Part shown: one piece after another, positions 1 through 8,186 of the stretch
How positions within the stretch are numbered: the stretch's first letter is position 1
How the letters are laid out: every line of letters starts with the position of its first letter
Program-made: the position numbers and the translations under genes
Notes under the pieces: model-generated
Database searches by the model: none
What the model saw: the letters and a program-made list of their open reading frames with translations, nothing else
What the model was told of the DNA's origin: nothing
Assembly: GCA_000721275.1 (NCBI GenBank)
Contig: JOFO01000003.1
Location: 62,001 to 126,000 of the forward strand
Length of the DNA: 64,000 bases
Source of the DNA: Microtetraspora glauca
GTDB taxonomy: Bacteria > Actinomycetota > Actinomycetes > Streptomycetales > Streptomycetaceae
Reading direction: 5' to 3'

Positions 1-1
1 G

Positions 2-382
2 GTCTTCGGCCTCCTCGCCGCCGCCCTCGGGGTGGTCGGCCTGGTCGCCCCGGACGTCCTGCTCACGGTGATGGGCTTCGCGCCGGTGCCCGACGGGGAG
101 CGCGCGGCCGGCGACCACACGCTGGTGTTCCTGACCGCCTCCTCGATGGCCGCGCTGAACATGGGCGTCTACTACGTGCTCGCCGCGCTCGCCGACTGGC
201 GGGCGTTCTTCCGCTGGACGGTCCCCTTCCGGCTGCTGACCTGCGCGGTCTTCACGCTGGCCGTGATCACCGAGCGGGCCCCGTCCGGGTTCCTCGGGGT
301 CGGCCTGTGGGAGGGGATCGGCGCCGTGGTGACGGGCGCGGCGCTGAGGTACGAGGGGAAGCGGGCCGCGCGCACCGCGTGA
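2..382 (+). CDS. Small integral membrane protein, 5'-truncated by window edge
   Basis: The reading frame is open from the first bases of the window, so the N-terminus lies upstream; 126 residues are visible. It shows three or four hydrophobic stretches (about residues 1-20, 40-62, 72-92 and 98-115) separated by short polar loops, and ends in a basic tail, KRAARTA. No catalytic motif is visible. It resembles small uncharacterised actinobacterial membrane proteins and I do not assign a function. It ends with TGA, followed by a GC-rich inverted repeat that may terminate it. Coding character is clear from codon bias; function is unknown. Confidence 0.6.
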   Translation, partial: VFGLLAAALGVVGLVAPDVLLTVMGFAPVPDGERAAGDHTLVFLTASSMAALNMGVYYVLAALADWRAFFRWTVPFRLLTCAVFTLAVITERAPSGFLGVGLWEGIGAVVTGAALRYEGKRAARTA

Positions 383-422
383 GCCGGCGGACCTGAGGCC
401 CTTCCGGCGCCGCGCGTACGGC

Positions 423-448
423 AGGTGCCCGATCCGCCGGGGGCACCT
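423..448 (+). terminator. Candidate terminator hairpin
   Basis: Inverted repeat AGGTGCCC / GGGCACCT, 8 bp with a 10-nt loop, about 40 nt after the stop of the membrane protein gene. There is no T-run, as is usual in Streptomyces. The rest of the gap to the next gene (449-648) shows no convincing promoter. Confidence 0.4.
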
Positions 449-648
449 CAGGCGCCACGCTCCGTCCATGCGCTGGTATCTGACGGGTGTGCTCGTGTCC
501 GGGTTCGGGACGACGGCGAGGTGCAAGGAGCGGCTGGGCGCGGTCGGCCCGGCCGCGGGGCCGTCCTGACCGGCCCCCTTCGTGGTGCGCCCCCGCGAGG
601 GGCCGGGGAGCATGGAAGGGGCGGCGGGCTCGGCGGGAGGAGGGCAGG

Positions 649-2766
649 GTGACGGCCGGTTCCTTCCCGGAGACGGGCACGGACACGGAGACGGGCGCGG
701 ACACGACCGGCGCGGAGGAGCGGCGTGCCGTGCGAGGGTCGGCGTTCGGCGCGCGGGGTCTGCTCGACGTGCTCGGGGTGGCCGCCGTGGTGGTGGACGC
801 GGCCGGCCGGATCGTGCTGTGGAGCCCGCAGGCCGAGGGGCTCTTCGGCTACCGCGTGGACGAGGCCCTGGGCCGGTACATCGCCCCGCTGATCGTCGGC
901 GAGGAGCGCCGGGCCGAGGCGATGCGGCTCTTCGGCGAGGTGCTGGGCCGCGGCACCACCTGGGCGGGCACCTTCCCCGTACGGCACAAGGACGGTTCGA
1001 CCCGCGAGGTCGAGTTCCGCAACATGCGGCTCACCGACGACCTCGGCGACCTGTACGCGCTCGGCATCTGCGCCGACCGGTCCGCCGTCGCCCGGGTGGA
1101 GACCGAGCTGGCCCTCTCCGACCGGCTGGTCGACCAGTCCCCCATCGGCCTCGCCGTCCTCGACACGGACCTGCGGTACGCGCTGGTCAACCCGGCGCTC
1201 GAACGGTTCGACGGGGTGCCGGCGGAGCGGCACCTGGGGCGGCGCCCCTCCGAGGTGCTGCCGGGCCTCGACGCGGCGCCGCTGGAGGCGGCGGCCCGGC
1301 GGGTGCTGGAGACCGGGACGCCGCTCCTCGACCTCCAGGCGCTGGGCGCGACCCCGTCCGACCCGGGCGGCGGCGAGCACGCCTGGTCGGTGTCGTTCTA
1401 CCGGCTGGAGGCGGCCGGCGGCCGGGTCCTCGGCGTGGCGGCCTGGGTGGTCGACGTGACCGAGCGGTACCGGGCGGACGCGGCGGCCGACCGGTCGCGG
1501 CGGCGGCTCGCCCTGATCGCGGACGCGTCCGCGCGGGTCGGCACCACCCTGGAGGTGGAGCGGACCGCCGGCGAGCTGGCGTCGGTGGTGGTGCCCGCGC
1601 TCGCCGACGTGGCCGCCGTCGACGTCCTCGACTCGGTGCTGTCGCTGCGCCGGCCGGGCAGCGCCGAGGGCCCGGCGCTGTTCCGGGCGCTCGCGGTGAG
1701 GGCCGGGCACGAGACGGAGGCGCTGGCGGCGGCCGACCCGCCCGGCTCGGTCGCGCTGTACGGCGCCGACCGGCTGGTGACCCGGTGCGTGCAGAGCGGG
1801 CAGCCGGTGCTGGTGGCCCGGGTCGGGGCGGCGGACCTGCCGCGGATCGCGCGCGGCCCGGAGGCGGCCCGGCTGCTGGAGCGGGCCGGGGTGCACTCGT
1901 ACCTGGCGGTGCCGCTGATCGCTCGCGGCGAGGTGCTGGGGGCCCTCGACCTCAAGCGGGACCGGCACCACCCGCTGCCGTTCGACGCGGACGACGTGCT
2001 GCTCGCGCAGGAGCTGGCGTCCCGGGCGGCGGTGAGCATCGACAACGCCCGCTGGTACCAGAGCGCGCGGAACACGGCCGTGACCCTCCAGCGCAGTCTG
2101 CTGCCCGGCCCCCCGCCCGAGCGCCCCGGTCTGGCCGCCGCCGCCCGCTACCAGCCCGCCCAGGAGTCCAGCGAGGTCGGCGGCGACTGGTACGACGTGA
2201 TCGCGCTGCCCGGCGAGAAGACGGCCCTGGTGGTGGGGGACGTGATGGGCAGCGGCATCGACGCGGCGGCGACCATGGGCCGGCTGCGGACCGCCACCCG
2301 CGCCTTCGCGGACCTGGACCTCTCCCCCAGCCAGGTGCTCCGGCACCTGGACCGGATCACGGTCGGCCTGGAGCACTCCATCGCCACCTGCCTGTTCGCC
2401 GTGTACGAGCCGGGCGGCGGCTGCCGGATCGCGAACGCCGGCCATCCGCCGCCGGTGCGGCTCCCGGCGGACGGCCCGGCCGAGCTGGTCCCCCTCTCCA
2501 CCGGGGTGCCGCTCGGCGTCGGCGGCGGCACCTTCCGCACCGCCCGCGTGCCGTTCCTCCCCGGCGACCGGCTGGTGCTGTACACCGACGGGCTGATCGA
2601 GACCCGGGACAGTGTCATCGACGACCGGCTGGCGCTGCTGACCCGTCTCGTCGAGGCCACCCGCGAGCTGTCCCTGGAGGAGAGCTGCGACCTGCTGCTG
2701 CGGGAGCTGCGCCGCCCCGGCGCCCCGGACGACGTGGCGCTGCTCATCGCCGGGAGCACGGGATGA
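649..2766 (+). CDS. PAS-PAS-GAF-SpoIIE (PP2C-type) protein phosphatase
   Basis: Soluble 705-residue protein. Two PAS-like regions (about residues 35-130 and 155-280) are followed by a GAF domain (about 285-470, ending in RAAVSIDNARWYQ) and a SpoIIE/PP2C phosphatase domain (about 485-700). Phosphatase motifs are intact: VGGDWYDV, VGDVMGSG, LYTDGLIE and DDVAL, which supply the metal-binding aspartates. The family dephosphorylates anti-anti-sigma factors in RsbU-like switches; the PAS and GAF domains suggest ligand or redox sensing. The GTG start at 649 is chosen because a GGAGGAGGG Shine-Dalgarno lies just upstream; longer in-frame extensions have low-complexity Arg/Gly composition. The stop overlaps the next start (ATGA), so the two phosphatases are probably co-translated. 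Confidence 0.88.
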   Translation: MTAGSFPETGTDTETGADTTGAEERRAVRGSAFGARGLLDVLGVAAVVVDAAGRIVLWSPQAEGLFGYRVDEALGRYIAPLIVGEERRAEAMRLFGEVLGRGTTWAGTFPVRHKDGSTREVEFRNMRLTDDLGDLYALGICADRSAVARVETELALSDRLVDQSPIGLAVLDTDLRYALVNPALERFDGVPAERHLGRRPSEVLPGLDAAPLEAAARRVLETGTPLLDLQALGATPSDPGGGEHAWSVSFYRLEAAGGRVLGVAAWVVDVTERYRADAAADRSRRRLALIADASARVGTTLEVERTAGELASVVVPALADVAAVDVLDSVLSLRRPGSAEGPALFRALAVRAGHETEALAAADPPGSVALYGADRLVTRCVQSGQPVLVARVGAADLPRIARGPEAARLLERAGVHSYLAVPLIARGEVLGALDLKRDRHHPLPFDADDVLLAQELASRAAVSIDNARWYQSARNTAVTLQRSLLPGPPPERPGLAAAARYQPAQESSEVGGDWYDVIALPGEKTALVVGDVMGSGIDAAATMGRLRTATRAFADLDLSPSQVLRHLDRITVGLEHSIATCLFAVYEPGGGCRIANAGHPPPVRLPADGPAELVPLSTGVPLGVGGGTFRTARVPFLPGDRLVLYTDGLIETRDSVIDDRLALLTRLVEATRELSLEESCDLLLRELRRPGAPDDVALLIAGSTG

Positions 2767-5540
2767 CGGCCCGCCGGGACGGGACGGCGCCGGGCCGGGG
2801 CTCCGGACTGCGGAGCCTCGCCGGGCAGGTCCTCGCCCTGGAGGCGCTGATCGCGCTGCTGGTGATCGTGGCGGCGGTGCTCGTCACCTTCCAGCAGGCC
2901 CGGCAGGACGTGCTGCGGGACGCCGAGACGCGGTCGCTGGCGGTGGCGGAGGCGTTCGCGAAGGCGCCCGGCGTGGACGAGGCGCTGGCCTCGCCGGATC
3001 CGACGGCCGCGCTCCAGGAGCGGGCCGAGCAGACCCGGGTGGCGACCGGGGTGGACTTCGTGGCGGTGCTGGCCCCGGACGGGACGCGGTACACGGACGC
3101 GGAGCGCGAGCTGATCGGCCGGAAGGCGACCGGGGACCTGAACCGGGCGGTGGTGGACGGCGAGTCGTACACGGAGACCTTCCGCGGCGCGCCGAACGAC
3201 GCCGTGCGGGCCGTGGTGCCGGTGGTGGCCGACGACGGCCGGATCGTCGGCATGGTGACGAGCGGCATCGAGGTGCAGTCGCTCAGCGAGGCGGTGCGCG
3301 GCCGGCTCGTGGTGCTGCTCGCCACGGCCGGCGGGGCGCTGCTGCTGGCGGTGGGCGGGGCGGCGCTGGTGGCCCGGCGGCTGCGGCGGCAGACGCACGG
3401 TCTGGGCCCGGCCGAGATGACCCGGATGAAGGAGCACCACGAGGCGGTGCTGCACGCGGTCCGCGAGGGCGTGCTGATCGTCGGCGCGGACCGGCGGCTG
3501 CTGCTCGCCAACGACGAGGCGCGGCGGCTGCTGGCGCTGCCGGCGGACGCCGAGCGGCGGCCGGTGGCGGAGCTGGGGCTGGACCCGCGGACGGTGGAGC
3601 TGCTGGAGTCGGGGCGGACCGCGACGGACGAGGTGCACCGGGCGGGCGACCGGCTGCTCGCGGTGAGCGTGCGGCCGACCGTCCCGGACGGCAGCGGTTC
3701 GGGCAGCGTGATGACGATGCGGGACACCACCGAGCTGGCCTCGCTCGCCGGGCGGGCCGAGGTGGCGCGGGGCCGGCTGCAGCTGCTGTACGAGGCGGGG
3801 GTGCGGATCGGGACGACCCTGGAGGTGGTCCGGACGGCGGAGGAGCTGGCGGAGGTGGCGGTGCCGCGGTTCGCCGACTTCGCGACGGTGGAGCTGCTGG
3901 AGCCGGTGCTGCGGGGCGAGGAGCCGCCGCAGGACGCGACGCTGGCGGAGATGCGGCGGACGGCGCTGACCGGGGTGCGGGCGGAGCAGCCGCTGCAGCC
4001 GGTCGGCGAGGTGATCCGGTTCCACGTGCCGAGCACGCCGATGTCGACGGCGCTGGCGGGCGGGCACGCGGTGGTGCAGGAGGAGCTGGCGGCGGCGGAG
4101 GGCTGGCGGGCGCAGGACCCGGAGGGGGCGGCGCGGGCGCTGGCGTACGGGATGCACTCGCTGCTGACGGTGCCGCTGCTGGCCCGGGGCGTGGTGCTGG
4201 GGATGGCGAACTTCTGGCGGGCGGACACGCCGGAGCCGTTCGGGGAGGAGGACCTGGAGTTCGCGGAGGAGCTGGCGGCGCGGGCGGCGGTGGCGATCGA
4301 CAACGCCCGCCGGTTCACCCGGGAGCACGCGATGGCGGTGACGCTGCAGCGGAGCCTGCTGCCCCGGGTGCTGCCGGAGCAGGACGCGGTGGAGGTGGCG
4401 TACCGCTATCTGCCGGCGAAGGCGGGGGTCGGCGGCGACTGGTTCGACGTGATCCCGCTGCCGGGGGCGCGGGTGGCGCTGGTGGTGGGGGACGTGGTGG
4501 GGCACGGGCTGCACGCGGCGGCGACGATGGGGCGGCTGCGGACGGCGGTGCACAACTTCTCGACGCTGGACGTGCCGCCGGACGAGATCCTGGGGCACCT
4601 GGACGAGCTGACCGGGCGGATCGACGAGGAGGCGGAGCCGGCGATGGCGCCGGGCGACGGGGACCGGGGGCGGCGGGAGGAGACGATCACCGGCGCGACC
4701 TGCCTGTACGCGATCTACGACCCGGCGTCCGGGACGTGCACGATGGCGAGCGCGGGGCATCCGGGGCCGGCGGTGGTCGGCGCGGACGGGCGGGTGGAGT
4801 TCCCGCCGCTGGCGCCGGGGCTGCCGCTGGGTCTGGGGCTCGGGGACGTGCCGTTCGAGTCGACGGAGCTGGTGCTGCCGGAGGGCAGCAAGCTGGTGCT
4901 GTTCACGGACGGGCTCCTGGAGGACCACGGCAGGGACGTGGGGACGGGGCTGCGCCTGCTGCGCCGGACGCTGGAGCGGCCGGAGCGGAGTCCCGAGCAG
5001 ACCTGCGCGGACGTGCTGGCGAACCTGCTGTCGCCGGCGCCCCGGGACGACATCGCGCTGCTGGTGGCGCGGGCCCGGCGGCTGCCGGCGGACCGGATCG
5101 CCGAGTGGGAGGTGGCGCGGGACCCGGCGGCGGTGTCGCCGGTGCGGAACGCGGCGACGGCGAAGCTGGGCGAGTGGGGGCTGGACGAGACGGTCTTCGC
5201 GGTGGAGCTGATCCTGAGCGAGCTGGTCACCAACGCGGTGCGGTACGGGGCGGACCCGGTGCGGGTGCGGCTGCTGTACGACCGGCGGCTGGTGTGCGAG
5301 GTGTCGGACGGCAGCAGCACGTCGCCGCACCTGCGGCACGCGGCGGAGACCGACGAGGGCGGGCGGGGCCTGTATCTGGTGGCGCGGTTCGCGGAGCGCT
5401 GGGGGACGCGGTACGGGCGGCGGGGGAAGACGATCTGGGCGGAGCTGCGGGTGGCGCCGGACGGCGGGGACGGCGGCGCGGAGGCGGGCGACGCGGTGCC
5501 GAACGTGGACCTGGACGCGCTGGAGAAGCTGGCCTGGTGA
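2763..5540 (+). CDS. Membrane sensor with PAS, GAF, SpoIIE phosphatase and HATPase (anti-sigma kinase-like) domains
   Basis: 925 residues. A transmembrane helix at about residues 19-41, an extracytoplasmic Cache-like sensor region (about 45-175) and a second helix (about 180-205) give a CitA/DcuS-like input module. Then come PAS (about 215-330), GAF (about 335-520), a SpoIIE/PP2C domain (about 540-770; VGGDWFDV, VGDVVGHG, LFTDGLLE, DDIALL) and a C-terminal RsbW-like ATPase (about 785-925; ELILSELVTNAVRYG N-box, DEGGRGLYLV G-box). One polypeptide therefore carries both a phosphatase and a kinase-like domain, which could act in opposite directions on an anti-anti-sigma factor. Its ATG overlaps the preceding stop. 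No sigma or anti-anti-sigma gene is nearby, so the partner must be encoded elsewhere. Confidence 0.87.
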   Translation: MTARRDGTAPGRGSGLRSLAGQVLALEALIALLVIVAAVLVTFQQARQDVLRDAETRSLAVAEAFAKAPGVDEALASPDPTAALQERAEQTRVATGVDFVAVLAPDGTRYTDAERELIGRKATGDLNRAVVDGESYTETFRGAPNDAVRAVVPVVADDGRIVGMVTSGIEVQSLSEAVRGRLVVLLATAGGALLLAVGGAALVARRLRRQTHGLGPAEMTRMKEHHEAVLHAVREGVLIVGADRRLLLANDEARRLLALPADAERRPVAELGLDPRTVELLESGRTATDEVHRAGDRLLAVSVRPTVPDGSGSGSVMTMRDTTELASLAGRAEVARGRLQLLYEAGVRIGTTLEVVRTAEELAEVAVPRFADFATVELLEPVLRGEEPPQDATLAEMRRTALTGVRAEQPLQPVGEVIRFHVPSTPMSTALAGGHAVVQEELAAAEGWRAQDPEGAARALAYGMHSLLTVPLLARGVVLGMANFWRADTPEPFGEEDLEFAEELAARAAVAIDNARRFTREHAMAVTLQRSLLPRVLPEQDAVEVAYRYLPAKAGVGGDWFDVIPLPGARVALVVGDVVGHGLHAAATMGRLRTAVHNFSTLDVPPDEILGHLDELTGRIDEEAEPAMAPGDGDRGRREETITGATCLYAIYDPASGTCTMASAGHPGPAVVGADGRVEFPPLAPGLPLGLGLGDVPFESTELVLPEGSKLVLFTDGLLEDHGRDVGTGLRLLRRTLERPERSPEQTCADVLANLLSPAPRDDIALLVARARRLPADRIAEWEVARDPAAVSPVRNAATAKLGEWGLDETVFAVELILSELVTNAVRYGADPVRVRLLYDRRLVCEVSDGSSTSPHLRHAAETDEGGRGLYLVARFAERWGTRYGRRGKTIWAELRVAPDGGDGGAEAGDAVPNVDLDALEKLAW

Positions 5541-5565
5541 CCCCGGACGCACCCGGCGACCCATC

Positions 5566-5575
5566 TGGTATACCA
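5566..5575. promoter_or_regulatory. Perfect palindrome TGGTATACCA, candidate GntR-type operator
   Basis: The 10-bp perfect palindrome TGGTATACCA lies 32 nt before the GTG of the amidohydrolase gene and 25 nt after the phosphatase stop. Its TATAC core and AT-richness stand out in a GC-rich gap. Symmetric GTATAC-type sites are typical of GntR/FadR-family operators. The regulator is not identified; the only GntR gene in the window (13566-12865) has a different palindrome at its own start. Confidence 0.5.
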
Positions 5576-5607
5576 AAAGGGTGCCGTCCGATCCGAAGGA
5601 GACCCCC

Positions 5608-6813
5608 GTGAGCCCCACGCCCCGCACCGCGACCCTCTTCCACGACGTACGGCCCCTGGGCGGGCCGGCCGGCGACCTGATCGCCGTCGACGGCGTGCTC
5701 GTCGCGGAACTCCCCGAGGGCGTGGCCGTGGAGCGGGTCGACGGCGGCGGGCGGCTCGCCCTGCCGACCCTGGTCGACGCGCACATCCACCCGGACAAGA
5801 CCTCCTGGGGCGAGCCGTGGCACCGCCGCCGGCCCGCGGCGGGCATCGCCGACTACGTGGCCGGGGACGTGGAGCTGGCCCGCGCGCTGCCCACCCCGGT
5901 GGGCGAGCGGGCGCTGCGCCTGATGTCCCACGCCGCCGCGCGGGGCACCCGGGCGATGCGGGCCCACGCGGACGTGGCCCCCGCCTACGGCCTGTCAGCG
6001 ATCGAGGGCGTCGCGGAGGCCGCCGCGAAGCTGGCCGGGATCGTCGACGTCGAGCTGGTCGCCTTCCCGCAGCACGGCGTGGTCCGCGAGCCGGGCGCGG
6101 CGGAGCTGCTGGCGGAGGCGGCGGCGAGCGGTCTGGTCAGCCATGTGGGCGGCATCGACCCGACGGGCTTCGACGCCTCCGGCGGCGGCGAGGGCGACCA
6201 GCTGGGCCTGGTCTTCGGGCTCGCGGAGAAGCACGGCCTGGGGCTGGACATCCACCTCCACGACCGGGGCGAGCCGGGGCTCGCGGTGCTCCGGGACATC
6301 GCCGCCCGCACCCGCGCGGCCGGCCTCGGCGGCAGGGTGGCGGTGGCGCACGCCTTCGCGGTCGCGGGCCTGGCGGAGCGGGAGCTGGACGCGACGGCGG
6401 ATCTGCTGGCGGGGTCCGGGGTGGCGCTGACGACGGTCGCCCTGGGCGAGACGACGGTCCTGCCGTTCCGGCGGCTCGCCGAGCGCGGGGTGACGGTCGG
6501 CCTCGGCTCGGACGGCGTCCGGGACAGCTGGAGCCCGTACGGCGACGCCGACATGCTGCACCGCGCCTGGCTGGCCGGCTGGGCCCTGGACGCCCGGCTG
6601 GACGAGGAGCTGGAGGCGTGCTTCGGGATCGCCGCCCACGGCGGCGCGGCGCTGATGGGCCTGCCCGCCGCAGACCTCCGCCCGGGCTCCCCCGCCGACT
6701 TCATGCTGGTCGAGGGCGAGTGCCTGCCGCAGGTCGTGGTGGACCTGCCGCGCCGCGACCTGGTGGTGCGGGCGGGCCGGGTGGTGGCCCGGGACGGGCG
6801 GCTGGCCGGCTAG
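5608..6813 (+). CDS. Metal-dependent amidohydrolase, cytosine-deaminase-like
   Basis: 401 residues with the amidohydrolase TIM-barrel signature: HxH metal ligands in VDAHIHPDK (near residue 55), a second histidine motif DIHLHDRG, AHAFAVAG, and the late-strand aspartate in GLGSDGVRDSW. This order matches the cytosine deaminase/CodA-like branch, which removes an amino group from heterocycles; the real substrate cannot be read. The GTG start is preceded by AAGGAG at 5596-5601. The gene stands alone with the palindrome TGGTATACCA upstream, suggesting repression by a GntR-type protein. Its stop codon overlaps the stop of the opposite-strand gene in the tetranucleotide CTAG. Confidence 0.75.
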   Translation: MSPTPRTATLFHDVRPLGGPAGDLIAVDGVLVAELPEGVAVERVDGGGRLALPTLVDAHIHPDKTSWGEPWHRRRPAAGIADYVAGDVELARALPTPVGERALRLMSHAAARGTRAMRAHADVAPAYGLSAIEGVAEAAAKLAGIVDVELVAFPQHGVVREPGAAELLAEAAASGLVSHVGGIDPTGFDASGGGEGDQLGLVFGLAEKHGLGLDIHLHDRGEPGLAVLRDIAARTRAAGLGGRVAVAHAFAVAGLAERELDATADLLAGSGVALTTVALGETTVLPFRRLAERGVTVGLGSDGVRDSWSPYGDADMLHRAWLAGWALDARLDEELEACFGIAAHGGAALMGLPAADLRPGSPADFMLVEGECLPQVVVDLPRRDLVVRAGRVVARDGRLAG

Positions 6814-7961
6814 CCGAGGTCCGCGAGGGCGGTGCGGACCGCCGCCAGGTCGGCGTCGGAGGCGAGGCCCGCGTGGTAGAGGCGGAGTTCGGTGGCGCCG
6901 TCGGCGACGGCCCGCCGGGCGTCCTCGGCGAGCCGGCCGGGGGCGCCGCCCATGCCGCTGACGACGGAGAGGTTGGCGGCGAGGGTGGTGCCGGGCCGCA
7001 GCCGGGCGGCGAAGGGGGCGAGCCGGCCGGGGCGGGCCACCACGCCGTCGGCGAGGCCGAGGACGTGCGCGGGGTCGGTGCCGGCGTCCGCGCCGCAGGC
7101 GTACGGGTCCGGGTCGGCGTGCAGCAGGACGCGGAAGCCGGGCGGGGCGGCGGCCCGGACGGCGGCGACGGCCTCCTCCTGGAAGGAGCGGGCGGTCCGG
7201 GCGCGCCAGGCGAGGGCGGGCGCGGCGAGGGCGCCGGGCTCCCCGGCGGGGCCGGTGCCGGACCAGACCGGGGCGAGGGCGGCGCGGACGGCGGCGGCCA
7301 GCGCGTCGGGGTCGGCGCCCTCGTCCGCGTACCCCTGCCGGCAGTGGGGGCAGAAGCAGAGGGAGAGCAGCAGCCGGGCGCGGTCGTCGAGCGGGATGCC
7401 GCCGGTCTTGTCGTGGGCGTGCAGGTGGGCGTAGCCGTACCAGCCGCAGGACTCCAGTTCGGTGCCGGCGGCGCCGGGGCGGACGGCGGCCTCGGCGGCG
7501 AGGCCGACGAGGAGGGCGCGGACCTCGGGGTGGGCGACGCAGGGGGCCCAGGGGTAGCGGTCGCCGTGGGCGTTGACCACGGAGGTGTCCGGATGTTCGG
7601 CGCCGAGCCGGGAGTTGTGGGCGAGGACGACCCAGCTGTGCACGGCGAGCCCGGTGCCGTCGAGGGCGTCGGCGGCGCGCGCCCAGGCGTCGCCGGGGGC
7701 CCAGTCGCCGGCCGGGTACGGGGCGAGCCGGCGGCCGGCCCAGCGGTCCGGGTCCGGCGGGTAGAGCACGGCGGCGTGTTCGGCGGTGACGACCCGCCGG
7801 CGGGGGTGGCGGGGGGTGAACGCCCGGGTGCCGTGGTAGGCGGCGGCGAGGGTGACCTGCTGGACGCCGAGTCCGGCGAGGAGGGCGGGGGCGGCCGGGT
7901 CGCCGTCGACGTCCCAGGGGTAGAGGAAGGCTCCCGCGCGGGGGCGGACGGGGGTGGTCAC
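6810..7961 (-). CDS. Conserved hypothetical protein, possibly TIM-barrel glycosidase-like
   Basis: 383 residues, no signal peptide. It begins with a strand-like AGAFLYPWDVDGD and contains a Trp/His-rich segment ESCGWYGYAHLHAHDKTG (about residues 185-203), a cysteine cluster CFCPHC (about residue 217), and repeated hydrophobic strands such as FRVLLHAD, all consistent with a TIM barrel. I do not recognise a named family; a glycoside-hydrolase-like enzyme is inference. The GTG at 7961 is chosen over a start eight codons upstream because GGAG lies 6 nt before it. The gene is divergent from a uronate-dehydrogenase-like gene and shares duplicated promoter and operator elements with it, suggesting a joint role in sugar or sugar-acid use. 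Confidence 0.6.
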   Translation of the reverse strand: MTTPVRPRAGAFLYPWDVDGDPAAPALLAGLGVQQVTLAAAYHGTRAFTPRHPRRRVVTAEHAAVLYPPDPDRWAGRRLAPYPAGDWAPGDAWARAADALDGTGLAVHSWVVLAHNSRLGAEHPDTSVVNAHGDRYPWAPCVAHPEVRALLVGLAAEAAVRPGAAGTELESCGWYGYAHLHAHDKTGGIPLDDRARLLLSLCFCPHCRQGYADEGADPDALAAAVRAALAPVWSGTGPAGEPGALAAPALAWRARTARSFQEEAVAAVRAAAPPGFRVLLHADPDPYACGADAGTDPAHVLGLADGVVARPGRLAPFAARLRPGTTLAANLSVVSGMGGAPGRLAEDARRAVADGATELRLYHAGLASDADLAAVRTALADLG

Positions 7962-7999
7962 GGGCGCTCCGGGGGTACGCGGCACGGAATCCAGCGCCG

Positions 8000-8013
8000 T
8001 TCACATCCTTGAA
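8000..8013. promoter_or_regulatory. Operator-like motif, copy 1 (TTCACATCCTTGAA)
   Basis: Imperfect palindrome TTCAC-ATCC-TTGAA just downstream of the leftward -10 box. It matches a second copy at 8110-8123 at 11 of 14 positions. The pair probably binds one regulator controlling both divergent genes. Confidence 0.5.
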
Positions 8014-8023
8014 CGACGCCCGC

Positions 8024-8052
8024 ACGCTAACCCGCCCCGCCACCCGGGTCAA
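8024..8052 (-). promoter_or_regulatory. Promoter of the 383-residue protein gene (TTGACC-17-TAGCGT)
   Basis: Read on the minus strand, -35 TTGACC (8052-8047) and -10 TAGCGT (8029-8024) are separated by 17 nt, a good match to the housekeeping sigma consensus of Streptomyces. The -10 is identical to that of the divergent promoter. Confidence 0.65.
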
Positions 8053-8079
8053 GAGGAACGCCCCTGTCCGCGCAGTGCC

Positions 8080-8108
8080 TTGACGCCCCTTCGGCCCCTC
8101 CCTAGCGT
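8080..8108 (+). promoter_or_regulatory. Promoter of the uronate-dehydrogenase-like gene (TTGACG-17-TAGCGT)
   Basis: -35 TTGACG (8080-8085), 17-nt spacer, -10 TAGCGT (8103-8108). Transcription should start near 8115, inside operator copy 2. Confidence 0.65.
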
Positions 8109-8109
8109 G

Positions 8110-8123
8110 TCCACGTCCGTGAA
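8110..8123. promoter_or_regulatory. Operator-like motif, copy 2 (TCCACGTCCGTGAA)
   Basis: Second copy of the 14-bp motif, starting 2 nt after the rightward -10 box and covering the expected transcription start, where a bound repressor would block initiation. Confidence 0.5.
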
Positions 8124-8186
8124 TGCCCCACCCGCGGACGGCCCGGGCCCGCCGGGCCCCGCGTCCCAGCCGAGGAGAACCCCCCG

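Noticed and set aside
469..570. 33-codon frame starting MRWYLTGVLVSGFG
   Set aside because: No Shine-Dalgarno and no clear promoter; too short to support as a gene.
448..2445. Long open frame on the minus strand opposite the first phosphatase
   Set aside because: Low-complexity composition with no domain, and codon bias fits the plus-strand gene. Similar shadows opposite most genes were left out.
582..5540. A single open frame of about 1650 codons covering both phosphatase genes
   Set aside because: Only the part from 2763 encodes recognisable domains; upstream it is an Arg/Gly-rich shadow of the first phosphatase gene, caused by high GC.
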